A DNA stretch of 64,000 nucleotides from Nonomuraea thailandensis (GTDB taxonomy: Bacteria > Actinomycetota > Actinomycetes > Streptosporangiales > Streptosporangiaceae). The DNA lies in contig NZ_JAMZEB010000002.1 in NCBI RefSeq assembly GCF_024172165.1, positions 7,461,501 to 7,525,500 on the forward strand, read 5' to 3'. The notes under the pieces were generated by a model. The model worked only from the letters and a program-made list of their open reading frames with translations. It was not told the origin of the DNA and ran no database searches. The first letter of the stretch is position 1; every line of letters starts with the position of its first letter. This document shows, piece by piece, positions 43,518 to 52,276 of this stretch. Both the position numbers and the translations under genes were made by a program.

Positions 43518-44389
43518 TCTTCGAACTTCTCCAGGAGGAGCTCTTCCAGCTCGCGCTCATCGCGGCGCTGCTGGTGGGCCTCTGCGCGCCCGCCGTCGGC
43601 ACGTTCATCGTGCAGCGGCGGCTGTCGCTGCTGGGCGACGGCATCGGGCACGTGGCGCTGACCGGCGTGGCGCTCGGCTTCCTGACCGGCACCGCGCCCG
43701 TGCTCACCGCCGTGCTGGTGTCCATCGCCGGCGCCGTGGCCATCGAGCTGGTCAGGGCCCGCGGCCGCACCAGCGGCGACGTGGCGCTCGCGCTGCTGTT
43801 CTACGGGGGGATCGCGGGCGGCGTCATGCTCATGGGCATCGCGCCCGGCGGCAGCAACGCCAAGCTGAACTCCTACCTGTTCGGCGCCATCGCCAGCGTC
43901 ACCGTCGAGGACATCTGGATCATCGCCGCGCTGGCCGCCGCCGTGATCGCGGTCGTGGTGATCTTCGGCAGGGAGCTGTTCGTCCTCTGCCAGGACGAGG
44001 AGATGGCCAAGGCCAGCGGCCTGCCGGTGCGTTTCCTGAGCCTGCTCATCGCCGTCACCGCCGCCCTCACCGTCGTCATCGCCATGCGGGTGGTCGGCCT
44101 GCTGCTCGTCAGCGCGCTGATGGTGATCCCGGTGGCCACCAGCCAGCAGCTCACCCGCGGCTTCCGCACCACGATGGGGCTGGCCATGCTGTTCGGCGTG
44201 ATCGCCTCCGTGGGCGGGCTGCTCGCCTCCACCTACTCCGCCAAGGTCCCTCCGGGGGCCGCGATCGTGCTTCTTGCGCTCGCCGGCTTCGTCCTGGCCC
44301 TCGGTGTCGGTAAATTCGTACGCCGAAGCCGTACCCAGGAGTCGACATTGAGCGAGCGACCAAAGCTGCGCGTCGAGGAGGTCGCATGA
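43514..44389 (+). CDS. znuB: Zinc ABC transporter permease
   Basis: A 291-aa ABC-3 type permease with eight to nine helices. FIVQRRLSLLGDGIGHVALTG-type segment (as RRLSLLGDGIGHVAL) holds the conserved 'D-x-I-x-H' of the family, and SALMVIPVATSQQL is the coupling region near the C-terminus. The GTG start at 43514 overlaps znuC (GTGA), and the stop overlaps zur (ATGA). Confidence 0.94.
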   Translation: MIFELLQEELFQLALIAALLVGLCAPAVGTFIVQRRLSLLGDGIGHVALTGVALGFLTGTAPVLTAVLVSIAGAVAIELVRARGRTSGDVALALLFYGGIAGGVMLMGIAPGGSNAKLNSYLFGAIASVTVEDIWIIAALAAAVIAVVVIFGRELFVLCQDEEMAKASGLPVRFLSLLIAVTAALTVVIAMRVVGLLLVSALMVIPVATSQQLTRGFRTTMGLAMLFGVIASVGGLLASTYSAKVPPGAAIVLLALAGFVLALGVGKFVRRSRTQESTLSERPKLRVEEVA

Positions 44390-44778
44390 CGACGAGGCGC
44401 GATGCAGTGCACGACACCCTCCGCCAGAGCGAGGGTTTCCGTAGCGCGCAGGACGTCTATGCCGAGATGCGCCTGCACGGGGCGAAGATCGGGCTGACCA
44501 CCGTCTACCGGGCGTTGCAGGCGCTGGCCGACAAGGGCCAGGTCGACGTGCTGCGCACCGACGACGGCGAGTCCGTCTACCGCGCGTGCGCGACCGACAC
44601 CCATCACCACCATCTGGTGTGCCGCCGGTGCGGCCGCACCGTGGAGGTGGCGGGGCCGGCCGTCGAGCGGTGGGCCGAGGCGGTGGGCAGCGAGCACGGC
44701 TTCACCGAGATCACCCACACGGTCGAGGTCTTCGGCACCTGCTCGTCCTGCTCCACGGCCCCGGCCCGGACGGGCTGA
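44386..44778 (+). CDS. zur: Fur-family zinc regulator
   Basis: A 130-aa Fur-type repressor. The winged helix has FRSAQDVYAEMRLHGAKIGLTTVYRALQALADKG split over two helices (SAQDVYAEM; GLTTVYRALQ). Metal sites are THHHHLVCRRCG (with regulatory His and first structural CxxC) and CSSCS (second CxxC, structural zinc). It is the last gene of the zinc operon and probably represses it through the Zur box at 41743-41757 when zinc is replete. Confidence 0.93.
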   Translation: MTTRRDAVHDTLRQSEGFRSAQDVYAEMRLHGAKIGLTTVYRALQALADKGQVDVLRTDDGESVYRACATDTHHHHLVCRRCGRTVEVAGPAVERWAEAVGSEHGFTEITHTVEVFGTCSSCSTAPARTG

Positions 44779-44826
44779 GGCCGGGCTTCCCCTGCCCGCT
44801 CCGGCCCCGACGGGCTGAGGCCGCCC

Positions 44827-45735
44827 TCAGCGGGCTTCCCCGACCTTCTCCCGCGCCTCCGCCGGGCGGGGAGAGGGAGAGCGGCGAGAGCCGTACAGCA
44901 CCCCCAGCACGACCACAGCGCATCCGGCGAGCTGCAGCACCGACGGCCGCTCGCCGAGCGCCAGCGTGGAAATGGCGACCGTGGACATGGGCTGCACGAG
45001 CAGCAGCAGCGAGGTGAGCGCGGCAGGCTGGCGCGGCAGCGAGTACGTGATCAGCGACCACCCCAGCAACTGCGGCCCCAGCGCGAGCAGCAGCAGCCAT
45101 CCGTGCGCCGGCCAGCTCGGCGCGAGCCCGGCGCCTCCGAACAGCGGGCTGAGCAGGGCGATGGCCGCGGTCGCCACCACCGTCGCATGGGCGAGCGGCC
45201 CCGCGGCCCTGTCGGACCCGCCCTTGAGCAGCAGCAGGTAAGCCGCGTACGCCAGCGAGGTCGCCACCCCGGCGGCCACCCCCAGCAACGGATCGCTCCC
45301 GTAGGCGGCGCTGTCGAACACCCCGGAGATCAGCACGACCCCGGCGAACACGACCGGCGTCCCGACCATCAACGGCGAGGACGGCCGCTCCCCGAACAGC
45401 GCCCAGGCGGCGAACGCCACGATGAACACCTGGAGGTTCCCCAGCACGGTCGCCAGCCCCGCGCCGACGTACTCGATCGCGTGATGCCAGAACAGCAGGT
45501 CGAGCGCGAACACCACCCCCGCCGCCCAGGACATCAGGACAGCCCGGCGCGGCAGCGGCCCGAGCCTGCGCCTCTCCAGCCAGGCCAGCAGCAGCATGGG
45601 CGGCACCGCGTACGCGCACCGGAACAACGCCGAGGTGGCCGGCGATACACCTGATAAGCGCACGAGAGGAGCGGAGGTGGAGATGATGAGCGCACCGGCT
45701 ATCGCGATCAGCACGATACGGCGATGTGCACTCAC
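44827..45735 (-). CDS. EamA/DMT-family transporter
   Basis: A 302-aa membrane protein of ten helices in two EamA repeats; for example APLVRLSGVSPATSALFR, GLATVLGNLQVFIVAFAAWALFGERPS (split) and LTSLLLLVQPMSTVAISTLALGERPS end each repeat with the typical 'GErps' turn. It exports or imports an unknown metabolite. Start GTG at 45735 has GGGGGG five bases upstream; an ATG 42 bases further upstream lacks a site. Confidence 0.88.
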   Translation of the reverse strand: MSAHRRIVLIAIAGALIISTSAPLVRLSGVSPATSALFRCAYAVPPMLLLAWLERRRLGPLPRRAVLMSWAAGVVFALDLLFWHHAIEYVGAGLATVLGNLQVFIVAFAAWALFGERPSSPLMVGTPVVFAGVVLISGVFDSAAYGSDPLLGVAAGVATSLAYAAYLLLLKGGSDRAAGPLAHATVVATAAIALLSPLFGGAGLAPSWPAHGWLLLLALGPQLLGWSLITYSLPRQPAALTSLLLLVQPMSTVAISTLALGERPSVLQLAGCAVVVLGVLYGSRRSPSPRPAEAREKVGEAR

Positions 45736-45806
45736 AGAAACCCCCCGAACCCCGTACAGGAGATACGCTGCGACCACGCTAGAACCCGGCGCGGACAGGA
45801 GTCAAC

Positions 45807-46355
45807 ATGCCGTTTGGCCATGACATGGTGCATTCTCTGGCCACCGTTGTCGAACTGGTCAACACCTCGCCCTCCACCGGAGGCGACGAGGGCCTGGCCG
45901 GGCTGGCCGAACTGCAGGCGTTCGTGGAGTCCCGCAAGGTCAGCGGCGTCAGCACGCTCACGGCCCGCGACCTGGGCCAGGTCCGCATGGTCCGGGAGGC
46001 CTTCCACCGCGTCTTCACCGCCCCCGACCAGCCCACGGCCGTCCGCACCCTCAACGCGCTGCTGGCCGAGACCCGCATCACCCCCCGCCTGACGGAGCAC
46101 GACGGCCACCCGCTGCACGTGCACTACTTCGCCGCCGACGCCACCCTGGCGGAGCACGTGGCGGCCGACTGCGGCGTCGCCCTCGCCCACCTGCTGGTGG
46201 AAGGCGAGGCCGAACGCCTGCGCACCTGCTCGGCCCCCGACTGCGACCGCGTCTTCGTGGACGAGTCCCGCAACCGGTCCCGGGTGTACTGCGACAGCCG
46301 CACGTGCGGCAACCGCATGCACGTCGCCGCCTATCGCGCCCGCCGCCGCGCCTGA
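45807..46355 (+). CDS. CGNR zinc-finger regulator with ABATE domain
   Basis: A 182-aa protein. The N-terminal ABATE-type domain starts HSLATVVELVNTSP, with the usual LVNT. The C-terminal zinc finger has CSAPDCDRVFVDESRNRSRVYC (first part CSAPDC, second VYCDSRTCGNR) ending CGNRMHVAAYRARRR. This is the stress-related CGNR family, putative DNA-binding regulators. AGGAG lies six bases before the ATG. Confidence 0.93.
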   Translation: MPFGHDMVHSLATVVELVNTSPSTGGDEGLAGLAELQAFVESRKVSGVSTLTARDLGQVRMVREAFHRVFTAPDQPTAVRTLNALLAETRITPRLTEHDGHPLHVHYFAADATLAEHVAADCGVALAHLLVEGEAERLRTCSAPDCDRVFVDESRNRSRVYCDSRTCGNRMHVAAYRARRRA

Positions 46356-46523
46356 CCCTCACCCCCGAGGGCCTCGTTCGCCCGGCCGGCGTGCGAGCCG
46401 AGGGTGGCTCCGGGCGCTCCGCAGTTGTGCCGGGCATCCACCGAACGGTGGAGGCGCGTATCAACCCGAGCGCAGACGCCACGGTCGATGTGGCGGGGTG
46501 TGGTCCGTCCGTAACGTCGCAGC

Positions 46524-47459
46524 ATGACCGCGTTGGAAGTACGAAACCTGCACAAGCGCTACGGAGAGCACGTCGCCGTCCACGACGTCTCCTTCACCGT
46601 CGAGGAGGGGGAGATCTTCGGCATCATCGGGCCCAACGGCGCCGGCAAGACGACGACCGTCGAGAGCATCGCCGGCCTGCGAACGCCCGACTCGGGCTCG
46701 ATCTCCGTGCTGGGGCTCGACCCGATCAAGGACCGGGCGGAGGTACGGGAGCGACTCGGCGTGCAACTGCAGGAGAGCAGCTTCCCGGACGCGATCAAGG
46801 TCGCCGAAGCGCTCGAGCTCTACAGCTCCTTCTACCGGAACCCCGCCGACTGGCGCGAGCTCATGGAGCTCCTCGGCCTCGCGGGGAAGCGCAACACGCG
46901 GTACAAGGCGCTCTCAGGCGGGCAGAAGCAGCGGCTCTCGATCGCGATCGCCCTGGTCGGCAATCCGAGGGTCGCGATTCTCGACGAGCTCACGACGGGA
47001 CTGGACCCGCAGGCGAGGCGTGACACCTGGAGCCTCATCGAGCAGGTCCGTGACACGGGCGTCACGATCCTCCTCGTCACGCACTTCATGGAGGAGGCGG
47101 AGCGCCTCAGCGACCGGATCGCCGTCATCGACGGCGGCCGGGTCGCCGCGGTGGACACGCCCGCAGGGCTGATCGCGCGGTCGAGCGCGGTGCAGCAGGT
47201 CCGGTTCCGCGTGAGTCAGCCGCTGGACAAGAGTGTCCTGACCGAGCTTCCCGACGTGAGCAGTGTCGAGATCAACGAGGGCCGCTGGCTGGTCACCGGC
47301 AGGGGACAGCTTCTGAGCAGCGTCGCGGGGGCTCTGGCCAGGGCGCAGGTCGTGGCGGAGGATCTCCGCGTCGACCAGCGCAACCTCGACGACGCGTTCG
47401 TGGCCTTCACGGGACGCGCCCCGCACTCCCCGGAACCCTCCGAGAGGAGGGCTGACTGA
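46524..47459 (+). CDS. ABC transporter ATP-binding protein (DRR/ABC-2 type)
   Basis: A 311-aa ATPase with Walker A GPNGAGKTTT, Q-loop in GVQLQESSFPDAI, signature LSGGQKQR, Walker B VAILDELTTGLD and H-loop LVTHFMEEAE. The DELTTGLD variant replaces the usual DEPT. The C-terminal extension is as in drug or lipid exporters. No ribosome site is seen; TAACGT (46512-46517) just before the ATG suggests a leaderless start. It is coupled to the permease gene (TGATG). Confidence 0.93.
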   Translation: MTALEVRNLHKRYGEHVAVHDVSFTVEEGEIFGIIGPNGAGKTTTVESIAGLRTPDSGSISVLGLDPIKDRAEVRERLGVQLQESSFPDAIKVAEALELYSSFYRNPADWRELMELLGLAGKRNTRYKALSGGQKQRLSIAIALVGNPRVAILDELTTGLDPQARRDTWSLIEQVRDTGVTILLVTHFMEEAERLSDRIAVIDGGRVAAVDTPAGLIARSSAVQQVRFRVSQPLDKSVLTELPDVSSVEINEGRWLVTGRGQLLSSVAGALARAQVVAEDLRVDQRNLDDAFVAFTGRAPHSPEPSERRAD

Positions 47460-48223
47460 TGCGTGCTCTCCTGAAGATGGTCAAGGTCGAGACGAGACTC
47501 TTCCTTCGAGACTCCGCCACCGTCGTCTTCGGCGTGCTGTTCCCGACGGGACTCCTGCTCGGGCTGGGTTCCATCCCGGCGCTCAGCGAGTCGTCGCCGG
47601 AAACCGGCGGGCTGCGGTCCATCGACATCTGGGCGCCGACCGCGCTGGTGTTCGGGATGGTGATGATCGCCGTGCAGCACATCCCGGCGGCGATCGCGAC
47701 GTATCGTGAGCGCGGCATCCTGCGCAGGCTGTCGACCACTCCTGTGCATCCGCGCAGTGTCCTGCTCGCGCAGATGATGGTCGCGTTCGCCTCCGTGGTC
47801 GTCTCCGCGGCGCTCATGACGTTCCTCGCGTGGGCGGTGCTGGACATCGCGCCGCCCGAGCGGCCCCTGGAGTTCGCCGTCGCCTTCATCGTCGGCTATG
47901 CGGCGCTGCTCGGGCTCGGCATGATCTCCGCGGCCGTGGCCCGCACGAGCAGTGCCGCGAACCAGATCGGCACCCTCCTGTTCATCGCGCTGATGTTCTT
48001 CGGCGGAGCCTTCCTGCCCCGGGTCCTCATGCCCGACGTGCTGCGCGAGGCCGGCGAATTCATCCCGCCCGGGCTGCAGGCTCTCACCGCGGCGTGGTCC
48101 ACCGAGGCGGGCGAGATCACCGCCACCGCCGGCGGGCAGCCCTTCTGGCTGCAGATTGCCATAATGGCGGGTATCGCAGTGACCGCGAGCGCGATCGCCG
48201 CAAAGCTCTTCCGCTGGGAGTAG
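47459..48223 (+). CDS. ABC-2 type permease
   Basis: A 254-aa membrane protein with six helices. The first lies in VVFGVLFPTGLLLGLG, and the ABC-2 signature region includes RERGILRRLSTTPVHPRSVLLAQ. The fifth helix region is FIALMFFGGAFLPRVLMP. It forms the export channel with the ATPase upstream. The kinase gene begins immediately after its stop. Confidence 0.92.
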   Translation: MRALLKMVKVETRLFLRDSATVVFGVLFPTGLLLGLGSIPALSESSPETGGLRSIDIWAPTALVFGMVMIAVQHIPAAIATYRERGILRRLSTTPVHPRSVLLAQMMVAFASVVVSAALMTFLAWAVLDIAPPERPLEFAVAFIVGYAALLGLGMISAAVARTSSAANQIGTLLFIALMFFGGAFLPRVLMPDVLREAGEFIPPGLQALTAAWSTEAGEITATAGGQPFWLQIAIMAGIAVTASAIAAKLFRWE

Positions 48224-49576
48224 ATGTCGATGACGCGGGATGCCGGGGCCGGTGAGCGCCCGAGCTCCGGGACGCACGAAGCCGCGATCGCGGAAGAGGC
48301 GGAGATCGCGAATCGCTCCCGGTTGGCCTGGAAACAGGAGCAGCTACGGATCTGGGACCTGCTGCAGTTGATCACACCGTGGCTGCTGCTGACGATCTCG
48401 ACGGCGGTCTACTTCTCGTGGGTGCTTCCGGGCTCCGGCGAACGCTTCTGGCCCGGGGGCGCATCCGTCCTCGGGCTGGTCGCGGTCTCGGTGCTGTGGG
48501 TGCTGTTCGGTCACACGCTGCCCATCAGGAGGAGGACGCTCCGGCCCGTGCCGGCGGGCGTCTTCTTCGTCGGGCTGCTGGCGCTGTGCGTCGCCCTCAT
48601 GACGTACTCCGACATCTTCCTCGTCTTCACCGTCGCGGGTTTCTTCCACGCGTACCTGCTCAGGCCGTGGCCGTTGGGGGTGCTCGGAGTCCTGGCCACC
48701 TCCGTGGCCCTCAACGGCTCGGCGATGCTCGCGTGGGCTGACCCGACCCCTGGCATGCTCGCCGAGTTCGCCCTGATCGTCGCCGTGCAGACCGCGGCCA
48801 TCGGGGTGGGCATCCTGCTGACGGCGCGCAGCGAGCCAGAGGAACGCAAGCGGGAGGAACTCGTCGAGCGGCTCGAGGCGGCACTGCACGAGAACGCCGG
48901 GCTCCACGCGCAACTGGTCGCCCAGGCCCGTGAGTCCGGGGCGCAGGACGAGCGGCAGCGACTGGCCGGCGAAATCCACGACACCCTGGCCCAGGGGCTG
49001 GCCGGCATCATCACACAGCTCCAGGCGGCGCAGCGTTCCGCGAGCATGCGGGGCGAGACGGAAGAGCACGTCGCGCGTGCACTTCGGCTCGCGCGCAGCA
49101 GTCTGACCGAGGCCAGGCGGTCCGTGCAGGCGCTCGCTCCCCAGGAACTGGGGCGAGCGCACCTGCCCGACGCGCTGCGCGCGTTGACCGAGCGATGGTC
49201 GCGGGACCAGGGCATCAACGCGCAGATGGAGGTCACCGGCACCCGGGAGCCGCTGAGCCCGGCGATCGAGGTGTCGCTCTTCCGGGTCGCGCAGGAGTCG
49301 CTGACCAACGTGGCCAAGCACGCTGAGGCCTCGCGCGTCGGTGTCACGCTGTCGTACGCGGGCACCGAGGTGCTGCTGGACGTGCGGGATGATGGACGCG
49401 GGTTCGCGAAAGGGGGCGGCACCGGCTTCGGCCTGACGAGCATGCGCCAGCGCATCAGAGGGGTCGGCGGTCACGTCGAGGTGCAGAGCACACCGGGTGA
49501 AGGGACATCCGTCAGCGCGCGCGTTCCCGCGATCGCCCCCGGGGGCACGAGAGCAGAGGGGGAGACCGGCCGATGA
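48224..49576 (+). CDS. NarL-partner sensor histidine kinase
   Basis: A 450-aa kinase. About six hydrophobic segments form the N-terminal membrane sensor (aa 48-200). A coiled helix leads to HisKA_3 with DERQRLAGEIHDTLAQGLAG (phospho-His in EIHD), and a HATPase_c domain with VAKHAEASRVGV, DVRDDGRGF and TGFGLTSMRQR. It adjoins the permease gene and overlaps the regulator gene by 4 bp. It probably senses the substrate of, or damage handled by, the ABC exporter. Confidence 0.93.
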   Translation: MSMTRDAGAGERPSSGTHEAAIAEEAEIANRSRLAWKQEQLRIWDLLQLITPWLLLTISTAVYFSWVLPGSGERFWPGGASVLGLVAVSVLWVLFGHTLPIRRRTLRPVPAGVFFVGLLALCVALMTYSDIFLVFTVAGFFHAYLLRPWPLGVLGVLATSVALNGSAMLAWADPTPGMLAEFALIVAVQTAAIGVGILLTARSEPEERKREELVERLEAALHENAGLHAQLVAQARESGAQDERQRLAGEIHDTLAQGLAGIITQLQAAQRSASMRGETEEHVARALRLARSSLTEARRSVQALAPQELGRAHLPDALRALTERWSRDQGINAQMEVTGTREPLSPAIEVSLFRVAQESLTNVAKHAEASRVGVTLSYAGTEVLLDVRDDGRGFAKGGGTGFGLTSMRQRIRGVGGHVEVQSTPGEGTSVSARVPAIAPGGTRAEGETGR

Positions 49577-50193
49577 TTCGGCTCGTGATCGTCGACGACC
49601 ATCCGATCGTGAGGAGCGGTCTTCGCGACACCTTCGCCGACGCCGAGGACATCGTCGTGGTCGGTGAGGCCGCGGACGGCGCCGAGGGCATCGAACGCGC
49701 GCAGCTGCTCGCAGCGGATGTCGTGCTCATGGACCTCCGGATGCCCGGGATGGACGGCGTCGCCGCGACCGCGGCCCTGCGCGAGCGGGCCCCGAGTGCC
49801 CGGGTGCTGATCCTGACCACCTTCGACAGTGAGAGCGACGTACTGCCGGCGATCGAAGCGGGGGCGATCGGATATCTCCTGAAGGATGCCCTGCCCGACG
49901 AACTGACGCGAGCCGTCCGGGCAGCCGCGCGCGGAGAGTCGGTGCTCGCGCCGTCGGTGACGCAGCACCTCATGGGGCAGGTTCGAAGGCCCGGCGCCGG
50001 CACACTGACCGATCGGGAGAAGCAGGTCCTGCAACTGGTCGCGAACGGCAGCTCGAATCGAGAGGCCGCGACAGCGTTGTTCATCGGCGAAGCGAGCATC
50101 AAGACCCATCTGCAACACATCTACGACAAACTCGGCGTTCGTGATCGAGCCTCGGCGGTGGCCGAGGGCTACCGCCGCCGCCTGCTCACGTGA
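49573..50193 (+). CDS. NarL/FixJ-family response regulator
   Basis: A 206-aa regulator. The receiver domain has VDDHPIVRSG, phospho-acceptor Asp in VVLMDLRMPGMDGV and Lys in LLKDALP. The C-terminal LuxR helix-turn-helix has LTDREKQVLQLVANGSSN and ASIKTHLQHIYDKLGVRDR. It is the last gene of the ABC/kinase/regulator unit (ATGA overlap) and probably activates it. Confidence 0.94.
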   Translation: MIRLVIVDDHPIVRSGLRDTFADAEDIVVVGEAADGAEGIERAQLLAADVVLMDLRMPGMDGVAATAALRERAPSARVLILTTFDSESDVLPAIEAGAIGYLLKDALPDELTRAVRAAARGESVLAPSVTQHLMGQVRRPGAGTLTDREKQVLQLVANGSSNREAATALFIGEASIKTHLQHIYDKLGVRDRASAVAEGYRRRLLT

Positions 50194-50225
50194 CGCCCCC
50201 GCTGCCGTGGGTGGCCGGGGCTGCT

Positions 50226-50478
50226 GGAGGCGGAGGACGAAGGCGCACCCGCCTCCTCCGGCAGCGATCCCGGCGAACTGCGCCGGGCCCTGCGCGGGCG
50301 TCAGCGCCCCCGCCGGCGCGCCGTCCGAGACGAGGCGGCGCGCGCCCTCGACGGCGATCACCGCCGTCATCCCGTACGGGTCGAGGCCCGTCACCCAGCC
50401 CCGCGCCCGCTTGCCGTCCTCGCCGGTCGCCTCGGCCGGCATCAGCCAGCGCGCGGCCAGCCGGGCCGCCTCCTGTCG
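50226..50478 (-). pseudogene. C-terminal fragment of a saccharopine-dehydrogenase-like protein
   Basis: On the minus strand the reading ARLAARWLMPAEATGEDGKR continues ARGWVTGLDPYGMTAVIAVEGARRLV and then SDGAPAGALTPAQ. This is the typical C-terminal part of saccharopine dehydrogenase-type (enoyl-reductase-like) proteins of actinomycetes. The N-terminal two thirds are absent; the fragment runs into antisense LuxR sequence on one side and loses similarity on the other. It is a relic. Confidence 0.55.
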
Positions 50479-50626
50479 AACGCGGAGATCGCCGAGCGGC
50501 TGGTGCTGGCGGAGCAGACCGTCAAGAGCCACGTCAGCCGCATTCTGGTCAAGCTGGGGCTGCGACCGGACCCAGGCCGCCGTGCACGCCTACGAGAGGG
50601 GGCTGGTGCGCCCCGCCTCGTACTGA
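50470..50626 (+). pseudogene. Frameshifted LuxR-type HTH fragment of a response regulator
   Basis: LSNAEIAERLVLAEQTVKSH and VSRILVKLGLR form a clear LuxR helix-turn-helix. One base later the frame changes and DRTQAAVHAYERGLVRPASY, the normal end of such regulators, continues to TGA 50624-50626. No receiver domain precedes it. It is a broken remnant of another NarL-type regulator. Confidence 0.65.
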
Positions 50627-50702
50627 AGAAGAACTCCGATCACCCTCTGGCGACAGGTAATCACTCTGCGCAATCATTCATGCACAGAAAGTGAGGTAAC
50701 CT

Positions 50703-51485
50703 TTGCTCATCGCCACCATCGGCCTGCTCGTCGCCATGACGGTCGCCGCCCTCGCCGGCCTGGCCGCCTACGTCGCCAACCGCGTCATCCCCGCACAGAC
50801 CCGCCAGGACTACCGCGACAGCAGCGGTGTGATCACCGGCATCGTCGGCACCCTCTTCGCCGTCAGCATCGGCCTGGTCGTCGTCGCCGCCTGGAACCAG
50901 GTCAACACCGCCACCGAGACCAGCGCGACCGAGGCCAGCAACCTGACGGACGTCTTCTGGTACTCCCGCGCGCTCCCCGCCCCCCAGCGCGCCACCCTGC
51001 AGACCCTCGCCACCGGCTACGTCACCACGGTGGTCCGCGAGGAATGGCCCCTCATGGCCGGTCAGCACCGCCTGTCGCCCAACGCCTGGAGGGGCTCCGA
51101 CCGGATCCGCGCCTTCTTCCAGACCGTCCAGCCCGAGGGCAGCGGCCCGTCCGCCCGCTACGGGCAGGCCATGAGCCGCATGCAGGCCGTCCTGGACGCC
51201 CGCCGCGCCCGCGCCCAGATGGCCGACACCGGCGTGCCGCCGCTGCTGTGGGTGGCGCTGGCCGGCTGCGGGCTGGTGGCGCTGCTGCCCGCGGTCCTGT
51301 GCGGCAGCTCCAACCGCAGGGTGCACATCACCATGGCGGCGGCCGTGGGCGGCATGGTGGGGCTGGTGCTGTTCCTGGTCTACCAGCTCGACTTCCCGTT
51401 CAGCGGCGGCATCTCGGTCTCCCCCGCCGCCTTCGAGCAGGCGCTCAGCCGCTTCGACAGCATCCGGGCGCTGGGAGCCGGCTAG
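50703..51485 (+). CDS. DUF4239 membrane protein
   Basis: A 260-aa protein with an N-terminal helix (aa 4-27), a second helix (about 45-65: GIVGTLFAVSIGLVVVAAW, with the usual 'TLFAVxxGLvVvaaW' of DUF4239), a middle helical domain and two C-terminal helices (LLWVALAGCGLVALLPAVL; MAAAVGGMVGLVLFLVYQLDFPF). The family is bestrophin-like; function unknown. Likely start is TTG 50703 with GAGG upstream. Its end overlaps the convergent uppS by 4 bp. Confidence 0.82.
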   Translation: MLIATIGLLVAMTVAALAGLAAYVANRVIPAQTRQDYRDSSGVITGIVGTLFAVSIGLVVVAAWNQVNTATETSATEASNLTDVFWYSRALPAPQRATLQTLATGYVTTVVREEWPLMAGQHRLSPNAWRGSDRIRAFFQTVQPEGSGPSARYGQAMSRMQAVLDARRARAQMADTGVPPLLWVALAGCGLVALLPAVLCGSSNRRVHITMAAAVGGMVGLVLFLVYQLDFPFSGGISVSPAAFEQALSRFDSIRALGAG

Positions 51486-52276
51486 AGCCGGTGCGGGCCC
51501 GGCTGGACCTGGTTGGGGATCGCTCCGCCGTAGCGCCGGTCGCGCTTGGCGAAGATCTCGCACGCGTCCCACAGGTCGCGCCGGTCGAAGTCGGGCCACA
51601 ACCGGTCGAGGAAGACCATCTCGGCGTAGGCCGACTGCCACAGCAGGAAGTTGGAGAAACGCTGCTCCCCCGACGAGCGCAGGAACAGGTCGACCGGCGG
51701 GATCTCCGGCTCGTCCAGATACCGGGCGAAGACCTTCTCGTTCACCTTGGAGGGCTTGACCCGCCCGGCCGCGAGATCCTGCGCCAGCTTGAGCGCGGCG
51801 TCGACGATCTCGGCCTGCCCGCCGTAATTGACGCAGAACTGCAATGTGAGCGTCCGGTTGGACGTGGTCATCTCCTCGGCCGTCTGCAGCTCGGAGATGA
51901 CGCTCTTCCACAGCCGCCCCGGCCGGCCCGCCCAGCGCACGCGCACGCCCATGGCGTTGAGCTCGTCGCGCCGCCGCCGGATCACGTCGCGGTTGAAGCC
52001 CATGAGGAAGCGCACCTCGTCGGGCGAGCGCTTCCAGTTCTCCGTCGAGAACGCGTACGCGCTCAGGTAGGGGACGCCCAGCTCGATGGCCCCTTCGATG
52101 ACGTCGAACAGCGAGGACTCGCCCGCCTTGTGCCCCTCCGTGCGGGGCAGGCCGCGGGCCTTGGCCCAGCGGCCGTTGCCGTCCATGACGATGGCGACAT
52201 GCTGGGGCACCAGCTCGCGCGGGATGGGCGGCGGGGTCGCCCCCGACGGGTGCGGGGACGGAGGTCGTACGTTCAC
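51482..52276 (-). CDS. uppS: Isoprenyl (undecaprenyl-type) diphosphate synthase
   Basis: A 264-aa cis-prenyltransferase. VAIVMDGNGRWAKARGLPR holds the catalytic Asp and diphosphate loop (DGNGRWA), then GHKAG, SAYAFSTENWKR, and C-terminal DLFLRSSGEQRFSNFLLWQSAYAE with the Mg-binding region. It makes the polyprenyl carrier for cell-wall synthesis. The GTG start at 52276 has GGGAG seven bases before it and overlaps the recO stop by 4 bp. Confidence 0.95.
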   Translation of the reverse strand: MNVRPPSPHPSGATPPPIPRELVPQHVAIVMDGNGRWAKARGLPRTEGHKAGESSLFDVIEGAIELGVPYLSAYAFSTENWKRSPDEVRFLMGFNRDVIRRRRDELNAMGVRVRWAGRPGRLWKSVISELQTAEEMTTSNRTLTLQFCVNYGGQAEIVDAALKLAQDLAAGRVKPSKVNEKVFARYLDEPEIPPVDLFLRSSGEQRFSNFLLWQSAYAEMVFLDRLWPDFDRRDLWDACEIFAKRDRRYGGAIPNQVQPGPHRL

